This document shows, piece by piece, positions 1-8,365 of a stretch of DNA of 64,000 nt. The DNA is from DASRDR01 sp963812945 [NCBI: uncultured Candidatus Rokubacteria bacterium] (GTDB lineage Bacteria > Methylomirabilota > Methylomirabilia > Rokubacteriales): the NCBI GenBank assembly GCA_963812945.1, contig CAWEXD010000008.1, positions 868,001-932,000 on the forward strand, in the 5' to 3' direction. Numbering within the stretch: the stretch's first letter is position 1; each line of letters opens with the position of its first letter. The position numbers and the translations under genes are program-made. Below the pieces are notes generated by a model. The model saw only the letters and a list, made by a program, of their open reading frames with translations, was not told the origin of the DNA and did not search any database.

Positions 1-742
1 ACGCGGCGGCGAGCGACTCGGTCTGGCGGTGGTACTCGTCGCCCTCGAGGCCGCCGACGGGGAGGAGGAGCGGACCGCCGGCGGCTGCGGGGACGACGTG
101 GACGGGGCTGTTCCGGCGGGCCATCTCCGTCGTGAGCCCCAGGGTGTCGTTCAGGAAGGAGAGCCGGATCGGCTCGAGGTCGTAGAGCCCGCTGATGCCA
201 CAGCCGGCCTTGACGATGTCCGCCGGGAGGCCGGCGAAGCGAGGCCAGTCGGTCGACATCAGCATCGCGACCAGGTGGCCGCCCGCCGAGTGGCCGGAGA
301 CAGTGATGCGTCCCGGGTCACCTCCGAAGGCGGCGGCGTTCCGGAAGAGCCACGCCACCGACGCCCGCACCTGCCGGACCAGCTCGTCCATGTCCACCGT
401 CGGGACGAGGGCGTAGTCGACCACGGCGACGAGAGCCCCGGCCGGCTGAAAGGCGCGCGCGACGAAGCTGAAGTCGGCCTTGCCGAGTGCCCGCCAGTAC
501 CCGCCGTGGACGAACACGTGGACCGGAGCGGACCCGCCCCCCTCCGGGAGGAACAGATCGAGCGCCTCGCCGGGAGCCGGCCCATAGCGGAGGTCGAGCC
601 GCGCCGGGAGCGTGTCGCGGGCACGGACGCTCTCCGTGGAGTATCGGGCGATGTGCTCGGCCGCGTTCGCGACCTTCCCGCTGTTGTTGTACTCGCGATC
701 GAGCGCCGCGCGATCGTACCCGAAGAAGACGGTCTCCCCCAT
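1..742 (-). CDS. alpha/beta hydrolase, arylformamidase-like (C-terminus cut by window edge)
   Basis: The gene runs off the left edge and 247 residues are visible. The ATG start is preceded in frame by a TAG eight codons upstream, so the N-terminus is secure. The visible part has the alpha/beta-hydrolase signatures HGGYWR (residues 79-84, oxyanion hole) and GHSAGGH with nucleophile Ser152. This pair of motifs is typical of the kynurenine formamidase/BD-FAE branch, which hydrolyses small formamides or esters in the cytosol. No signal peptide is visible, and the catalytic Asp and His lie near or past the edge. No tryptophan-catabolism gene is nearby, so the substrate is unknown. It is transcribed divergently from the response regulator. 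Confidence 0.85.
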   Translation of the reverse strand, partial: MGETVFFGYDRAALDREYNNSGKVANAAEHIARYSTESVRARDTLPARLDLRYGPAPGEALDLFLPEGGGSAPVHVFVHGGYWRALGKADFSFVARAFQPAGALVAVVDYALVPTVDMDELVRQVRASVAWLFRNAAAFGGDPGRITVSGHSAGGHLVAMLMSTDWPRFAGLPADIVKAGCGISGLYDLEPIRLSFLNDTLGLTTEMARRNSPVHVVPAAAGGPLLLPVGGLEGDEYHRQTESLAAA

Positions 743-1005
743 GGCGTCCCGCGCGGCATTCTACACCGGCCGTGCGGGGGCGGGAGGACCGGATCCCACG
801 ACGTTCTGTCGCTCGCGCGACGATATGGCGCCGCATCGACCTCGCGGAACAGGTCGCGGTCCGTCAATGCGTGGCCGGAGGGAACGGGCACCAGTCGTGC
901 ACCAGTGCCATGGATGGGCGTCGAGCTCGAAGCGACGGCATGTGGCCGCCTCCGGGTACTCGGCGAGTCAGGCGCTCCCGGAGAGCCCTGCCGGCAAGGA
1001 GTCTC

Positions 1006-1440
1006 ATGGCCTGGATGCCGGGTCGGTCGGGGCAGAGACAGCCCTACCTCCTGGTGCTAGTGGTGGCAGGCGACGCGCAGACGCGGTCGGCGCTGGTGGC
1101 GCTTGTCCGCCCGTTCGGCGTGGAGGTCCAGGGGGCGGAGGACGGCGAGGCGGCCTACCGGCTCGCGCTCGATCGACCGCCGGATCTCATCCTGTGTGAC
1201 CTCGGGATGCCGGCTCTGGACGGATTCGGCTTCATCCGGCGGCTCCGCAAGGATCCTCGCTTCCCCCGCATCCTGGCCGTTGCGGTCAGCGAGTCGGCGC
1301 GACCCGTCGACGTCGCGGTGACGCGAGAAGGGGGCCTCGACGGGCACATCGCCAAGCCGGTCACCCCCGAAGGGCTCGCCCGGCTTCTGGATCGCGCCCT
1401 GGATCGCCAGCACGCTCGGGACGAGCCCCAGGGCGCCTGA
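1006..1440 (+). CDS. single-domain response regulator (CheY-like receiver)
   Basis: A 144-residue receiver domain with no output domain. The phospho-acceptor is Asp65 in LILCDLGMP, the switch Ser is Ser95 and the conserved Lys-Pro is Lys117-Pro118. The acidic pair at the first loop is reduced to one Asp (Gly22-Asp23), which may weaken Mg binding. The ATG was chosen because AAGGA lies 5 nt upstream. No histidine kinase is adjacent, so it probably acts as a phosphorelay or CheY-type protein for a kinase elsewhere. Its stop touches the region leading into the next small gene, which suggests co-transcription. Confidence 0.85.
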   Translation: MAWMPGRSGQRQPYLLVLVVAGDAQTRSALVALVRPFGVEVQGAEDGEAAYRLALDRPPDLILCDLGMPALDGFGFIRRLRKDPRFPRILAVAVSESARPVDVAVTREGGLDGHIAKPVTPEGLARLLDRALDRQHARDEPQGA

Positions 1441-1478
1441 TGTCGCCGCGGGCGCTTCCCCAGCAAGGAGACCCGAGG

Positions 1479-1733
1479 ATGAGCGAGATCGGCCCCCTCC
1501 ACGTTCGCATTCAGGAACTCATGAGCCGCGGCGATCTGCCTTGCGAAGATTGCATCGTCACATGGTACGGCGCTGGACAGGGGCGCCGATGCGGGGCCTG
1601 CGACCAGCGCATCCTGAGCCGGGACATGGAGATCGAGTGCGATGTGCCGGGAGGCGGCACCATCCACTTCCACCTGGCGTGCTACGACGTCTGGCAGACG
1701 ATCCTGACGGGGAAGGAGCGACTCCAGCCGTAG
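1479..1733 (+). CDS. small Cys/His-rich putative zinc-binding protein
   Basis: An 84-residue protein of unknown function. It has CxxC pairs at Cys22/Cys25 and Cys38/Cys41, then Cys54, His63, His65 and Cys68, a set able to hold one or two zinc ions. The ATG at 1479 has AAGGAG 8 nt upstream and is preferred over the ATG at 1440 that overlaps the response-regulator stop. No signal peptide or membrane segment is visible. Its position directly after a receiver-only regulator suggests a shared transcript, but no functional link can be shown. A protein-binding or nucleic-acid-binding zinc finger is possible. Confidence 0.65.
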   Translation: MSEIGPLHVRIQELMSRGDLPCEDCIVTWYGAGQGRRCGACDQRILSRDMEIECDVPGGGTIHFHLACYDVWQTILTGKERLQP

Positions 1734-1762
1734 GCTGGGCCGCTCCGGGGCGCGTGGCGAGC

Positions 1763-2947
1763 CTACGCGATCTCGAAGAGGCCCGCCGCGCCCATCCCGC
1801 CGCCGATGCACATGGTCACGACCACGCGCCGCGCGCCCCGGCGCTTGCCCTCGATGAGCGCGTGGCCGGTCATCCGCGCGCCGCTCATCCCGTAGGGGTG
1901 CCCGATGGCGATCGAGCCGCCGTCGACGTTCAGCTTCTCCATCGGGATGCCCAGGCGGTCCCGGCAGTAGACGACCTGGACCGCGAACGCCTCGTTGAGC
2001 TCCCAGAGGTCGATGTCGTCGACCTTGAGCCCGTGGCGCTCGAGGAGCCGCGGCACCGCGAAGACCGGCCCGATGCCCATCTCGTCCGGCTCGCACCCGG
2101 ACACGGCGAGCCCCCGGAAGATCCCGAGCGGCTGGAGTCCCCGCCGCTCCGCCAGCCTGGCGTCCATGACGACGCACGCCGAGGCGCCGTCGGAGAGCTG
2201 GCTTGCGTTGCCGGCGGTGATGGTCCCGTCGGCGCTGACGACCGGCTTGAGGGTAGCCAACCCCTCCGCCGTCGTGTCGGCGCGGTTCCCCTCGTCGTGG
2301 GCAAGGGTCACGGACTCCTCGCGCGTCTCGCCGGTGGCCTTGTCGGCGACGGTCTTCACGCTCTTCAGCGGCACGATCTCGGCGTCGAGCCGGCCCTCGC
2401 GCTGGGCAGCGGCGATCCGGCGCTGGCTCTCGAGCGCGTAGCGGTCCTGCGTCTCCCGGCTGACGCCGTAGCGCTTGGCGACGATCTCGGCGGTGTTGAG
2501 CATCGACATGTAGACTTCCGGCTTGTGCTCGAGGAGCCAGTCCTCGGCCAGCCGGAACTTGTTCAGGTGCTCGTTCTGCACGAGGCTGATCGACTCCACG
2601 CCGCCCGCGACGGCGATGGGCACCCCGTCCACGATCACCCGCTGGGCGGCGATGGCGATCGCCTGAAGACCGGATGAGCAGAAGCGGTTGACCGTCGTCG
2701 CGGCGACCGTGACCGGCAGGCCGGCCCGCAGCGCGGCCTGGCGGGCGATGTTGTGGCCCGTCGCGCCTTCCGGCATGGCGCAGCCGATCACCACGTCCTC
2801 CACCTCGGCGGGGTCGATCCGGGCGCGCTGGACGGCGTGCTCGATGACGTGACCGGCCAGGGTGGCGCCGTGGGTGTTGTTGAACGCGCCCCGGTAGGCC
2901 TTGCCGATGGGGGTCCGCGCCGTCGAAACGATCACCGCCTCTGCCAT
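1763..2947 (-). CDS. acetyl-CoA C-acyltransferase (thiolase)
   Basis: A 394-residue thiolase of usual family length. It condenses two acyl-CoA molecules or cleaves 3-ketoacyl-CoA with CoA. The acyl-accepting Cys90 sits in [12 protein letters not shown], the catalytic His is in [11 protein letters not shown], and the C-terminal proton-donor Cys is in [10 protein letters not shown]. The ATG at 2947 was chosen because AGGGAGG lies about 8 nt upstream; an ATG two codons earlier is too close to that site. It stands alone, with no beta-oxidation genes beside it, so biosynthetic and degradative roles cannot be told apart. Cytosolic. Confidence 0.93.
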   Translation of the reverse strand: MAEAVIVSTARTPIGKAYRGAFNNTHGATLAGHVIEHAVQRARIDPAEVEDVVIGCAMPEGATGHNIARQAALRAGLPVTVAATTVNRFCSSGLQAIAIAAQRVIVDGVPIAVAGGVESISLVQNEHLNKFRLAEDWLLEHKPEVYMSMLNTAEIVAKRYGVSRETQDRYALESQRRIAAAQREGRLDAEIVPLKSVKTVADKATGETREESVTLAHDEGNRADTTAEGLATLKPVVSADGTITAGNASQLSDGASACVVMDARLAERRGLQPLGIFRGLAVSGCEPDEMGIGPVFAVPRLLERHGLKVDDIDLWELNEAFAVQVVYCRDRLGIPMEKLNVDGGSIAIGHPYGMSGARMTGHALIEGKRRGARRVVVTMCIGGGMGAAGLFEIA

Positions 2948-3134
2948 CGTCATTCCCTCCCTGGCTCCTCGCTCGATCGCCCCGAAGGGTCGGGTCCACG
3001 GCCCGGCGAGCCCGCCCGCCGGATTCACCCTATCACAGCGCCCGCCCCGCGCGCGGGCCGCTTCCGGCGCACCGGGCGTCGCGTCGAGGTCGCGGCGGAC
3101 GAGCGCCCTGCCTCACCCTGGCCTCGATCGAGCC

Positions 3135-4697
3135 TCAGCTCAGCTGGTGGACGTGGAGGATCTTGCCGGTGGCTGTCGTGTGCGCGGGCCGTCGCTCCAC
3201 CCGGAGGATCTCCGCGGCGCGCCAGGCTTCCGCCATGACCCGTTCGGCGTCCCCGGCCTGACCGATCCCCCCGAGGAACTGATCGACCACGGCCCCTGCG
3301 TCCAGCGCGCCGAGGCGCGGGTCGACGAGGAGCCGCAGGGCGGGTCCGGCCGCAGCCGTCGTGTCCTCCACCAGCTGGTAGTCCGTGGGATGACCACCGA
3401 ATCGCGCGGGCAGCGTCTCATCCAGCGTGCGGACGACCGCGGCGTCAGGCAGAGTCATCCCGGCGACGGTCAGCTTCTCGAAGCTTCGGATGGTGTGCAG
3501 ATGCGTGCCCCAGCCGCACTCATCCAGTGGGCAGCCGCAGCGGCGCGACGTTGCGACGGCGACGTCACCCAGCGACACGTTCAGCATCTCGATCGGCGCC
3601 GTCGGCCGGAGCGACGTGAGAAGGAAGGGACGCGGGTGTCCGCGCGCCGCGGGTTCCGGCTGGACGATGACGTGCAGATCGCCGACCACGTGGATCTCGT
3701 CGGGCGCCTCCGGCGCCAGGCACCAGTAGCCGATCGGCCCCGCCTCCATGGCCGCATAGCGACAGCCTGCCTGGGCGCCGGCCCGCCGGATGATCGCGAG
3801 CCGCGCCTCGGTGACAGGCTCCCCTTCGAGCAGAAACTGGGCGCCCTCGATGTCCAGGCCCGCGTCGAGCGCCGCGAGGCAGAGCCGGACGGCGGAGCTC
3901 GTGTAGGTGTGCAGGTACGGCGTGCGCCCAGCCTGGAGGACGTCGCCCATCCATCGGGCGATCGCCAGGGGCGCGCCGAGCGGCACGTGCTCGGGCATCG
4001 GGAGCGCCACGCCGGTCGTGCGGCCCGCCCAGTGGACGACGCGCGGGGCCCAGCGGTAGCGAGTCGCCAGGTCCAGCGCGGCCGGGTCGAGCTGCGAGAA
4101 CCAGCGAGCCGGGATCGCCCCGAGCGCCGCGAGCCGGAGGAGATGAACGATGGAGGCGCCGCCGGGCACGCCCCAGACGGCGTGGACCCACCGGAGGCCG
4201 CCGCGGGCTTCGAGCGCCAGGCACTTGTCGATCGCGGTGTCGCGCACCCAGGGGACGGAGACGGGAACCGGGAGGGCGCCCCCTCGGCTGCCACTGCTGC
4301 GAGCGAGCAGCCGGGCCGTGGTCGCGGCACTATGGACCGACGCGGGATCGATCTCCAGCGTCGCGCCGCCGCGTCGCACGGGGCTGCGCCCCTTGAACTC
4401 GTCGATGCTCAGATAGACCCCCGCCCGGTGGAGGGCCAGGAGGGCGAGCTCCAGGCCGTCCCGGATGACCATCCGTTCGAGATCGCCGTACGCGCAGCCG
4501 GCCCGGGCGAGGAGGTGCGCATACGGGCTCGACGGCCGCGCGAGGATCCTCCTGGCCATGGCGAGGAAATCGGGCGCACGGCTCGTGAGGCGCTGGCCCA
4601 CGGTCGCGCGGGCTTCCTCGATCGTCACCGGGTAACGGAGGAGCTTGCGGACTCCCCCGGCGACCTGGAGACCGTTGACGAGGTCCGCGATGCGCAT
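3135..4697 (-). CDS. PaaK/LuxE-like adenylate-forming enzyme
   Basis: A 520-residue protein resembling the phenylacetate-CoA ligase/acyl-protein synthetase group, which activates a carboxylate with ATP. The N-terminal half has the family-like stretch HLLARAGCAYGDLERM. SSGSRGG (residues 134-140) takes the place of the SSGTTG phosphate-binding loop. The C-terminal half contains RSFEKLTVAGM and a DYQLVEDT-type segment like the mobile C-terminal domain of PaaK. A Cys cluster (RRCGCPLDECGW) could hold a metal. No CoA pathway genes adjoin, so the substrate is unknown. It is divergent from the aminotransferase operon across a 168-nt intergenic region. Confidence 0.6.
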   Translation of the reverse strand: MRIADLVNGLQVAGGVRKLLRYPVTIEEARATVGQRLTSRAPDFLAMARRILARPSSPYAHLLARAGCAYGDLERMVIRDGLELALLALHRAGVYLSIDEFKGRSPVRRGGATLEIDPASVHSAATTARLLARSSGSRGGALPVPVSVPWVRDTAIDKCLALEARGGLRWVHAVWGVPGGASIVHLLRLAALGAIPARWFSQLDPAALDLATRYRWAPRVVHWAGRTTGVALPMPEHVPLGAPLAIARWMGDVLQAGRTPYLHTYTSSAVRLCLAALDAGLDIEGAQFLLEGEPVTEARLAIIRRAGAQAGCRYAAMEAGPIGYWCLAPEAPDEIHVVGDLHVIVQPEPAARGHPRPFLLTSLRPTAPIEMLNVSLGDVAVATSRRCGCPLDECGWGTHLHTIRSFEKLTVAGMTLPDAAVVRTLDETLPARFGGHPTDYQLVEDTTAAAGPALRLLVDPRLGALDAGAVVDQFLGGIGQAGDAERVMAEAWRAAEILRVERRPAHTTATGKILHVHQLS

Positions 4698-4744
4698 GAT
4701 GGAGACCCCGCGGCGCGTCGCCGCGCTGAGCCTGACGGGGGACG

Positions 4745-4802
4745 ATCCTACACCCGTCGGGTCCGAGCCCGCCTGGCGCCGTCGGGGCGGCCCCGGTACA
4801 AT
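4745..4802. promoter_or_regulatory. divergent promoter region
   Basis: On the plus strand TACAAT (4797-4802) is a good -10 for the aminotransferase operon, 63 nt before its ATG. On the minus strand TAGGAT (4745-4750) lies about 48 nt before the PaaK-like gene. Neither has a clear -35, so both are tentative. Confidence 0.35.
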
Positions 4803-4865
4803 CGGGCCGTGCGTCCGCGCCGGACGCGCGGCGCCGTCCACGTCCTGGCCGCCGAGGGAGACGCG

Positions 4866-6249
4866 ATGAAAGAGCTCGCCCGCCACATCATGGTCGACTT
4901 CCTGCCGATGAAGGAGTTCGCCGAGGATCCCCTGATCCTCACCGAGGGCCGGGGGATCCACGTCACCGACGTGGACGGGCGACGGTTCATCGACGGGCTG
5001 AGCGGCACCTTCTGCGTCAACCTGGGCCACGGCAACAAGCGCCTCGCCGAGGCGGCCTCCCGGCAGATCGAGCGCCTCGCCCTCGCGGCGCCGACGCTCG
5101 GGACCAGCGACCGGGCGCTGGAGCTCGTGAAGCTCCTGCTCGACATCACGCCGCCCCAGTACACGACGGTGAAGCTCCTCTCGGGCGGCTCCGAGGCCAC
5201 CGAGGCCGCGATCAAGATGGCCCGGCAGTACTGGAAGCAGGTCGGGCGCGGGACGAAGTACAAGATCCTGTCGCACTACCGCGGGTACCACGGCGGCACC
5301 GGCCACGCCCTCGCGGCCGGCGGCTGGCCGAGCTGGCGGGTGCCCTACGAGCCGCTCCCCGGCGGCTTCATCCATCTCCACACGCCGGATCCGTACCGCC
5401 CGCCGTTCCCGGGAGGGCCCGAGACGCTGGGCGCGACCTACGCGCGGCTCCTCGAGGAGGTCATCGAGCTCGAAGGGCCCGAGACCATCGCGGCCCTCAT
5501 CACCGAGCCGATCATGATGTCGGCCGGCGTGGTCGTGCCGCCCCGCGAGTACCTCCCGCGCGTGCGCGAGCTCTGCGACCGCCACGACATCGTGCTGATC
5601 TACGACGAGATCATCACCGGGTTCGGGCGGACCGGGAAGCTGTTCGCGGCCGAGCACTGGAACGCGTGGCCGGACATCTTCTGCCTGGGGAAGGGGATCA
5701 GCGGCGGCTACGCGCCCCTCTCCGCGAACCTCCTCACCACGAAGATCGGCCAGGTGTTCTACGGCTCCGCCGTCGACCAGATCCAGTTCCACGCCGGCCA
5801 CACCTTCGGCGGAAACCCGGTGGCCTCGGCGGTCGGCATCGCCGCGATCCGGCAGATCCTCGACGAGGGGATCGTGGAGAACTCGCGCGCGCGGGGCGCC
5901 CAGGCGCAGGCGCGCCTCCGCGAGCTGCAGCGCCGCCTGCCGGTGATCGGGGACGTGCGCGGCGAGGGGCTCCTGGTCGGCGTCGAGTTCGTGCGTGACC
6001 CGGCGACCCTCGAGCGATTCCCGGCGGACGTGAACTTCGGCATCCGCGTGCGCGAGGCGGCGCGCCGCCGGGGCCTGCTCCTGCGCGCAAGCCACTGGAT
6101 GGTGGCGTTCGCGCCCGCCGCTCACCATCACGGCGGCCGAGGTGGACGAGCTCCTGGACATCTTCGAGGCGGCGCTCGGGGACGTGCTGGGAAGCGCCGC
6201 GCCGGAGCGGACGCTGGCCACCGGGGTCGCCGGGAGGGTCTCCGCATGA
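4866..6249 (+). CDS. class III aminotransferase (frameshifted near 3' end)
   Basis: A PLP-dependent class III (fold-type I) aminotransferase, the group that includes beta-alanine, GABA and ornithine transaminases. Visible signatures are DGLSGTFCVNLGHG near the N-terminus, YDEIITGFGRTG, and the PLP Lys276 in CLGKGISGG. Reading from the ATG, the frame is right until about 6115. There GCGCCCGCCGCTCACC carries one base too many, and the expected C-terminus (LTITAAEVDELLDIFEAA) continues in the +1 frame to TGA at 6247-6249. With the shift corrected the protein is about 460 residues, normal for the family. The corrected stop overlaps the next ATG (ATGA), which supports the shift being recent or a sequence error. 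Confidence 0.82.
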
Positions 6250-7218
6250 GCGGCCGGCGGTGGACCTGGGATGGCGCCCTGACCGGCATCGTCCCGCCGG
6301 CGATCTCGCCTCTCGACGGGGCCGGCGAGGTCGACGAGGGGGCGGTCGAGGCGCTGGTGGAGCACGTGCTCCAGGGCGGCTCGAGCGGCCTCTTCGTCCT
6401 GGGCGGCTGCGGTGAGGGCGCGTGGCTCCCGTCCCGCCAGCGCGGGATCGTGGTCCGCGCGTTCGTCCGCGCGGCCGCCGGCCGGGTGCCGGTGCTGGCG
6501 GGGGTGATGCTGCCGGCCACGCGTCCGGCCGAGGAGGCCGCGCGCCAGGCGGCGGGCGAGGGCGCCGACGCGGTGGTGGTCGGGTCGCCCTACTACTTCG
6601 GCGTGGACGGGGCCGCCCAGCGGCGCCACATCGAGACGGTGGTCGAGGCGGCGGGCCGGCCGGCGCTCCTCTACAACATTCCGCAGTGCACGCATCAGCT
6701 CCTGGCGCCCGGCACGGTGGCGGCCCTCGCGCGCGACGGCCGGGTGCTCGGGATCAAGGACTCCGCCGGCGACTTCGTGGCCTTCCAGGCGTTCCTGGCG
6801 GTCAAGGCGGCGCGGGCGGACTTCCGCGTGCTCCAGGGTCACGAGCACCTCGCCTCGGCGAGCCTCCGCCTGGGCGGCGATGGCCTGGTCCCCGGGCTGG
6901 CCAACGTCGTGCCGGCGCTCTTCGTCGAGCTGCGCCTGGCGGCGAGCCGGGGCGACGCGGCCACCTGCACCCGGATCCAGACCACGATCCTGGACCTCTG
7001 CGCGATCCACGAGATCGGGCACTGGTTGCCGGCGCTCAAGGCGGCGTGCGCGATGATCGGGATCGGCGACGGGGATTCCCGCGCTTGCCGCTGGTGGCGT
7101 CGACGGAGGCGGAGCGCCGCGAGATCGCGACGGTGCTCGGGCGCCACGGGATCGTCCCGGCCGGGACGGAGCGCGGCGGCGCGCGATTGCCCGACACGGG
7201 GCCCGCGTCGGGACCTGA
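6246..7218 (+). CDS. dihydrodipicolinate synthase (DapA) family aldolase, frameshifted near 3' end
   Basis: A TIM-barrel lyase of the DapA/N-acetylneuraminate-lyase family, which forms a Schiff base with a 2-oxo acid. Visible are GGCGEG (the family's GTTGE position), YYFGVDG, YNIPQ with the Tyr, and GIKDSAGD with the catalytic Lys. The frame breaks near 7064-7072, where one base appears to be missing. The expected tail FPRLPLVASTEAERREIA continues in another frame and then runs into the ureohydrolase without a stop. I place the end at the TGA at 7216-7218, 10 nt before the next ATG, which would need a second shift; the exact 3' end is uncertain. The start overlaps the aminotransferase stop. 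It is probably a catabolic aldolase or dehydratase, not lysine-biosynthetic DapA. Confidence 0.7.
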
Positions 7219-7228
7219 AGGGCGCGCC

Positions 7229-8230
7229 ATGCCATCGCCGCCCGGGCCGCGCTGGAACGCCCCGTTCGTCGGCATCCCGACGTTCCTCCGCTCCGTCATC
7301 GCCACCGACCTCGACCGCCTGGACGCCGACATCGCCGTGATGGGCGTGCCGAGCGACGAGGGGTCGCCGTTCATGCCGGGCTCCCGGTTCGGCCCCCGCG
7401 GCATCCGCGAGCACTCGATGCGGTTCGGGGCGCGAGGGCAGGGCTACTACGACCCGTCGCTCCGGCGGGAGTTCCTCGGCCACGAGCTCGCCCACGGCCG
7501 GATCGTCGACGCGGGCGACGCCGACGTCCTGCCCACCAACGTCGCCGGGACCTTCGACAACGTGACCGCGATGGCGCGGCAGCTCCTCGACCGGGGCGCG
7601 CTGCCGATCGTGCTCGGCGGCGACCACGGGATCACGTACCCGGTCGTGCGCGCGTACACGGAGCCCCTCCACGTCGTCCACTTCGACGCGCACCTCGACT
7701 ATCTCCCGTTCGTCCACGGGCTCGAGCTGACGAACAGCCACCCGTTCCGGCACATCGCGCGGATGGCCCACGTGCGGAGCCTCACCCAGATCGGGATCCG
7801 GAGCCTCCGGAACTCCCGGGTGATGATGGACGACACGATCGGGGACGGGAACCGCGTCGTCACCATGGAGGAGTTCCGGGACATCACGCCGCGGGGGCTC
7901 GTCGACCGAATCCCCAGGGACGCCGCCTGCTACGTGAGCGTCGACGTCGACGTCCTCGACCTCCCGCTCGTCCCCGGCTGCGTGTCGGCGGAGCCGAACG
8001 GGTTCCTGTACGCCGAGCTCCGGGACACGCTCCGCGCCCTGGCCGAGCACACCCGCATCGTCGGCTTCGACCTCGTCGAGGTGAACCCGATGCTCGACGT
8101 GGGAACCGGCATCACGTCCTACCTGGCCGCCCACACGATCGTCGAGTTCCTCGGCTGGCTCTGCGCCCAGCCGTGGTGGATCGCCGGCCGGGACGCCCGC
8201 GCCGCGGCCCGGCACGGGGTCAGACTTTGA
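7229..8230 (+). CDS. agmatinase/arginase-family ureohydrolase
   Basis: A 333-residue binuclear-manganese ureohydrolase that releases urea from a guanidino compound. The metal ligands are intact: GGDHG, DAHLDY and SVDVDVLD, and the late acidic motif is VEVNP. The tail after SVDVDVLD (LVPGCVSAEPNG) departs from the usual DPAFAPGTGTPEPGG, so the substrate may not be agmatine; guanidinobutyrate or a substituted guanidino acid are alternatives. It follows the aldolase closely in the same operon as the aminotransferase, consistent with guanidino-amine breakdown. Its TGA stop lies inside the left arm of a dispersed palindrome, so the last residues are supplied by that repeat. Confidence 0.85.
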   Translation: MPSPPGPRWNAPFVGIPTFLRSVIATDLDRLDADIAVMGVPSDEGSPFMPGSRFGPRGIREHSMRFGARGQGYYDPSLRREFLGHELAHGRIVDAGDADVLPTNVAGTFDNVTAMARQLLDRGALPIVLGGDHGITYPVVRAYTEPLHVVHFDAHLDYLPFVHGLELTNSHPFRHIARMAHVRSLTQIGIRSLRNSRVMMDDTIGDGNRVVTMEEFRDITPRGLVDRIPRDAACYVSVDVDVLDLPLVPGCVSAEPNGFLYAELRDTLRALAEHTRIVGFDLVEVNPMLDVGTGITSYLAAHTIVEFLGWLCAQPWWIAGRDARAAARHGVRL

Positions 8231-8287
8231 CTTCTAAACAGTTTGCCGTCGGGGCTCAGAGTTGTTAAGAAGTCAAAGTCTGACCCC
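8216..8287. repeat. REP-like inverted repeat (GGGGTCAGAC family), copy 1
   Basis: Two perfectly complementary 20-nt arms (8216-8235 and 8268-8287) start and end with GGGGTCAGAC and GTCTGACCCC, with a 32-nt loop. The ureohydrolase stop codon lies inside the left arm. A large RNA stem here could separate the upstream operon from the ABC importer genes. Two relatives lie at 12748-12826 and 20620-20664. Confidence 0.85.
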
Positions 8288-8291
8288 GCCG

Positions 8292-8300
8292 TGCTAGACT
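8292..8300 (+). promoter_or_regulatory. putative extended -10 for the ABC importer operon
   Basis: TGCTAGACT is an extended -10-like element just after the palindrome, 65 nt before the binding-protein ATG. No convincing -35 is seen. Confidence 0.3.
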
Positions 8301-8365
8301 CCCGGCCAGTGCAGCCACGCGAAGTCCAGAGCCCCTGACCGAGACCGTCAACGAGGAGGGCCGTG

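Noticed and set aside
29-1060. 343-codon plus-strand frame at the window start
   Set aside because: Antisense to the arylformamidase-like hydrolase, whose minus-strand translation has HGGYWR and GHSAGGH.
2901-7340. A 1,479-codon plus-strand reading frame and an overlapping 1,366-codon minus-strand frame (3135-7235)
   Set aside because: Only parts are real genes. The rest is Arg/Gly/Pro-rich shadow translation caused by high G+C, and frame breaks in the aminotransferase and aldolase join separate genes.
6246-8230. Fusion of the aldolase and ureohydrolase into one protein
   Set aside because: The join arises only because a frame break puts the aldolase tail in frame with the next gene. The ureohydrolase has its own ATG and full family length.
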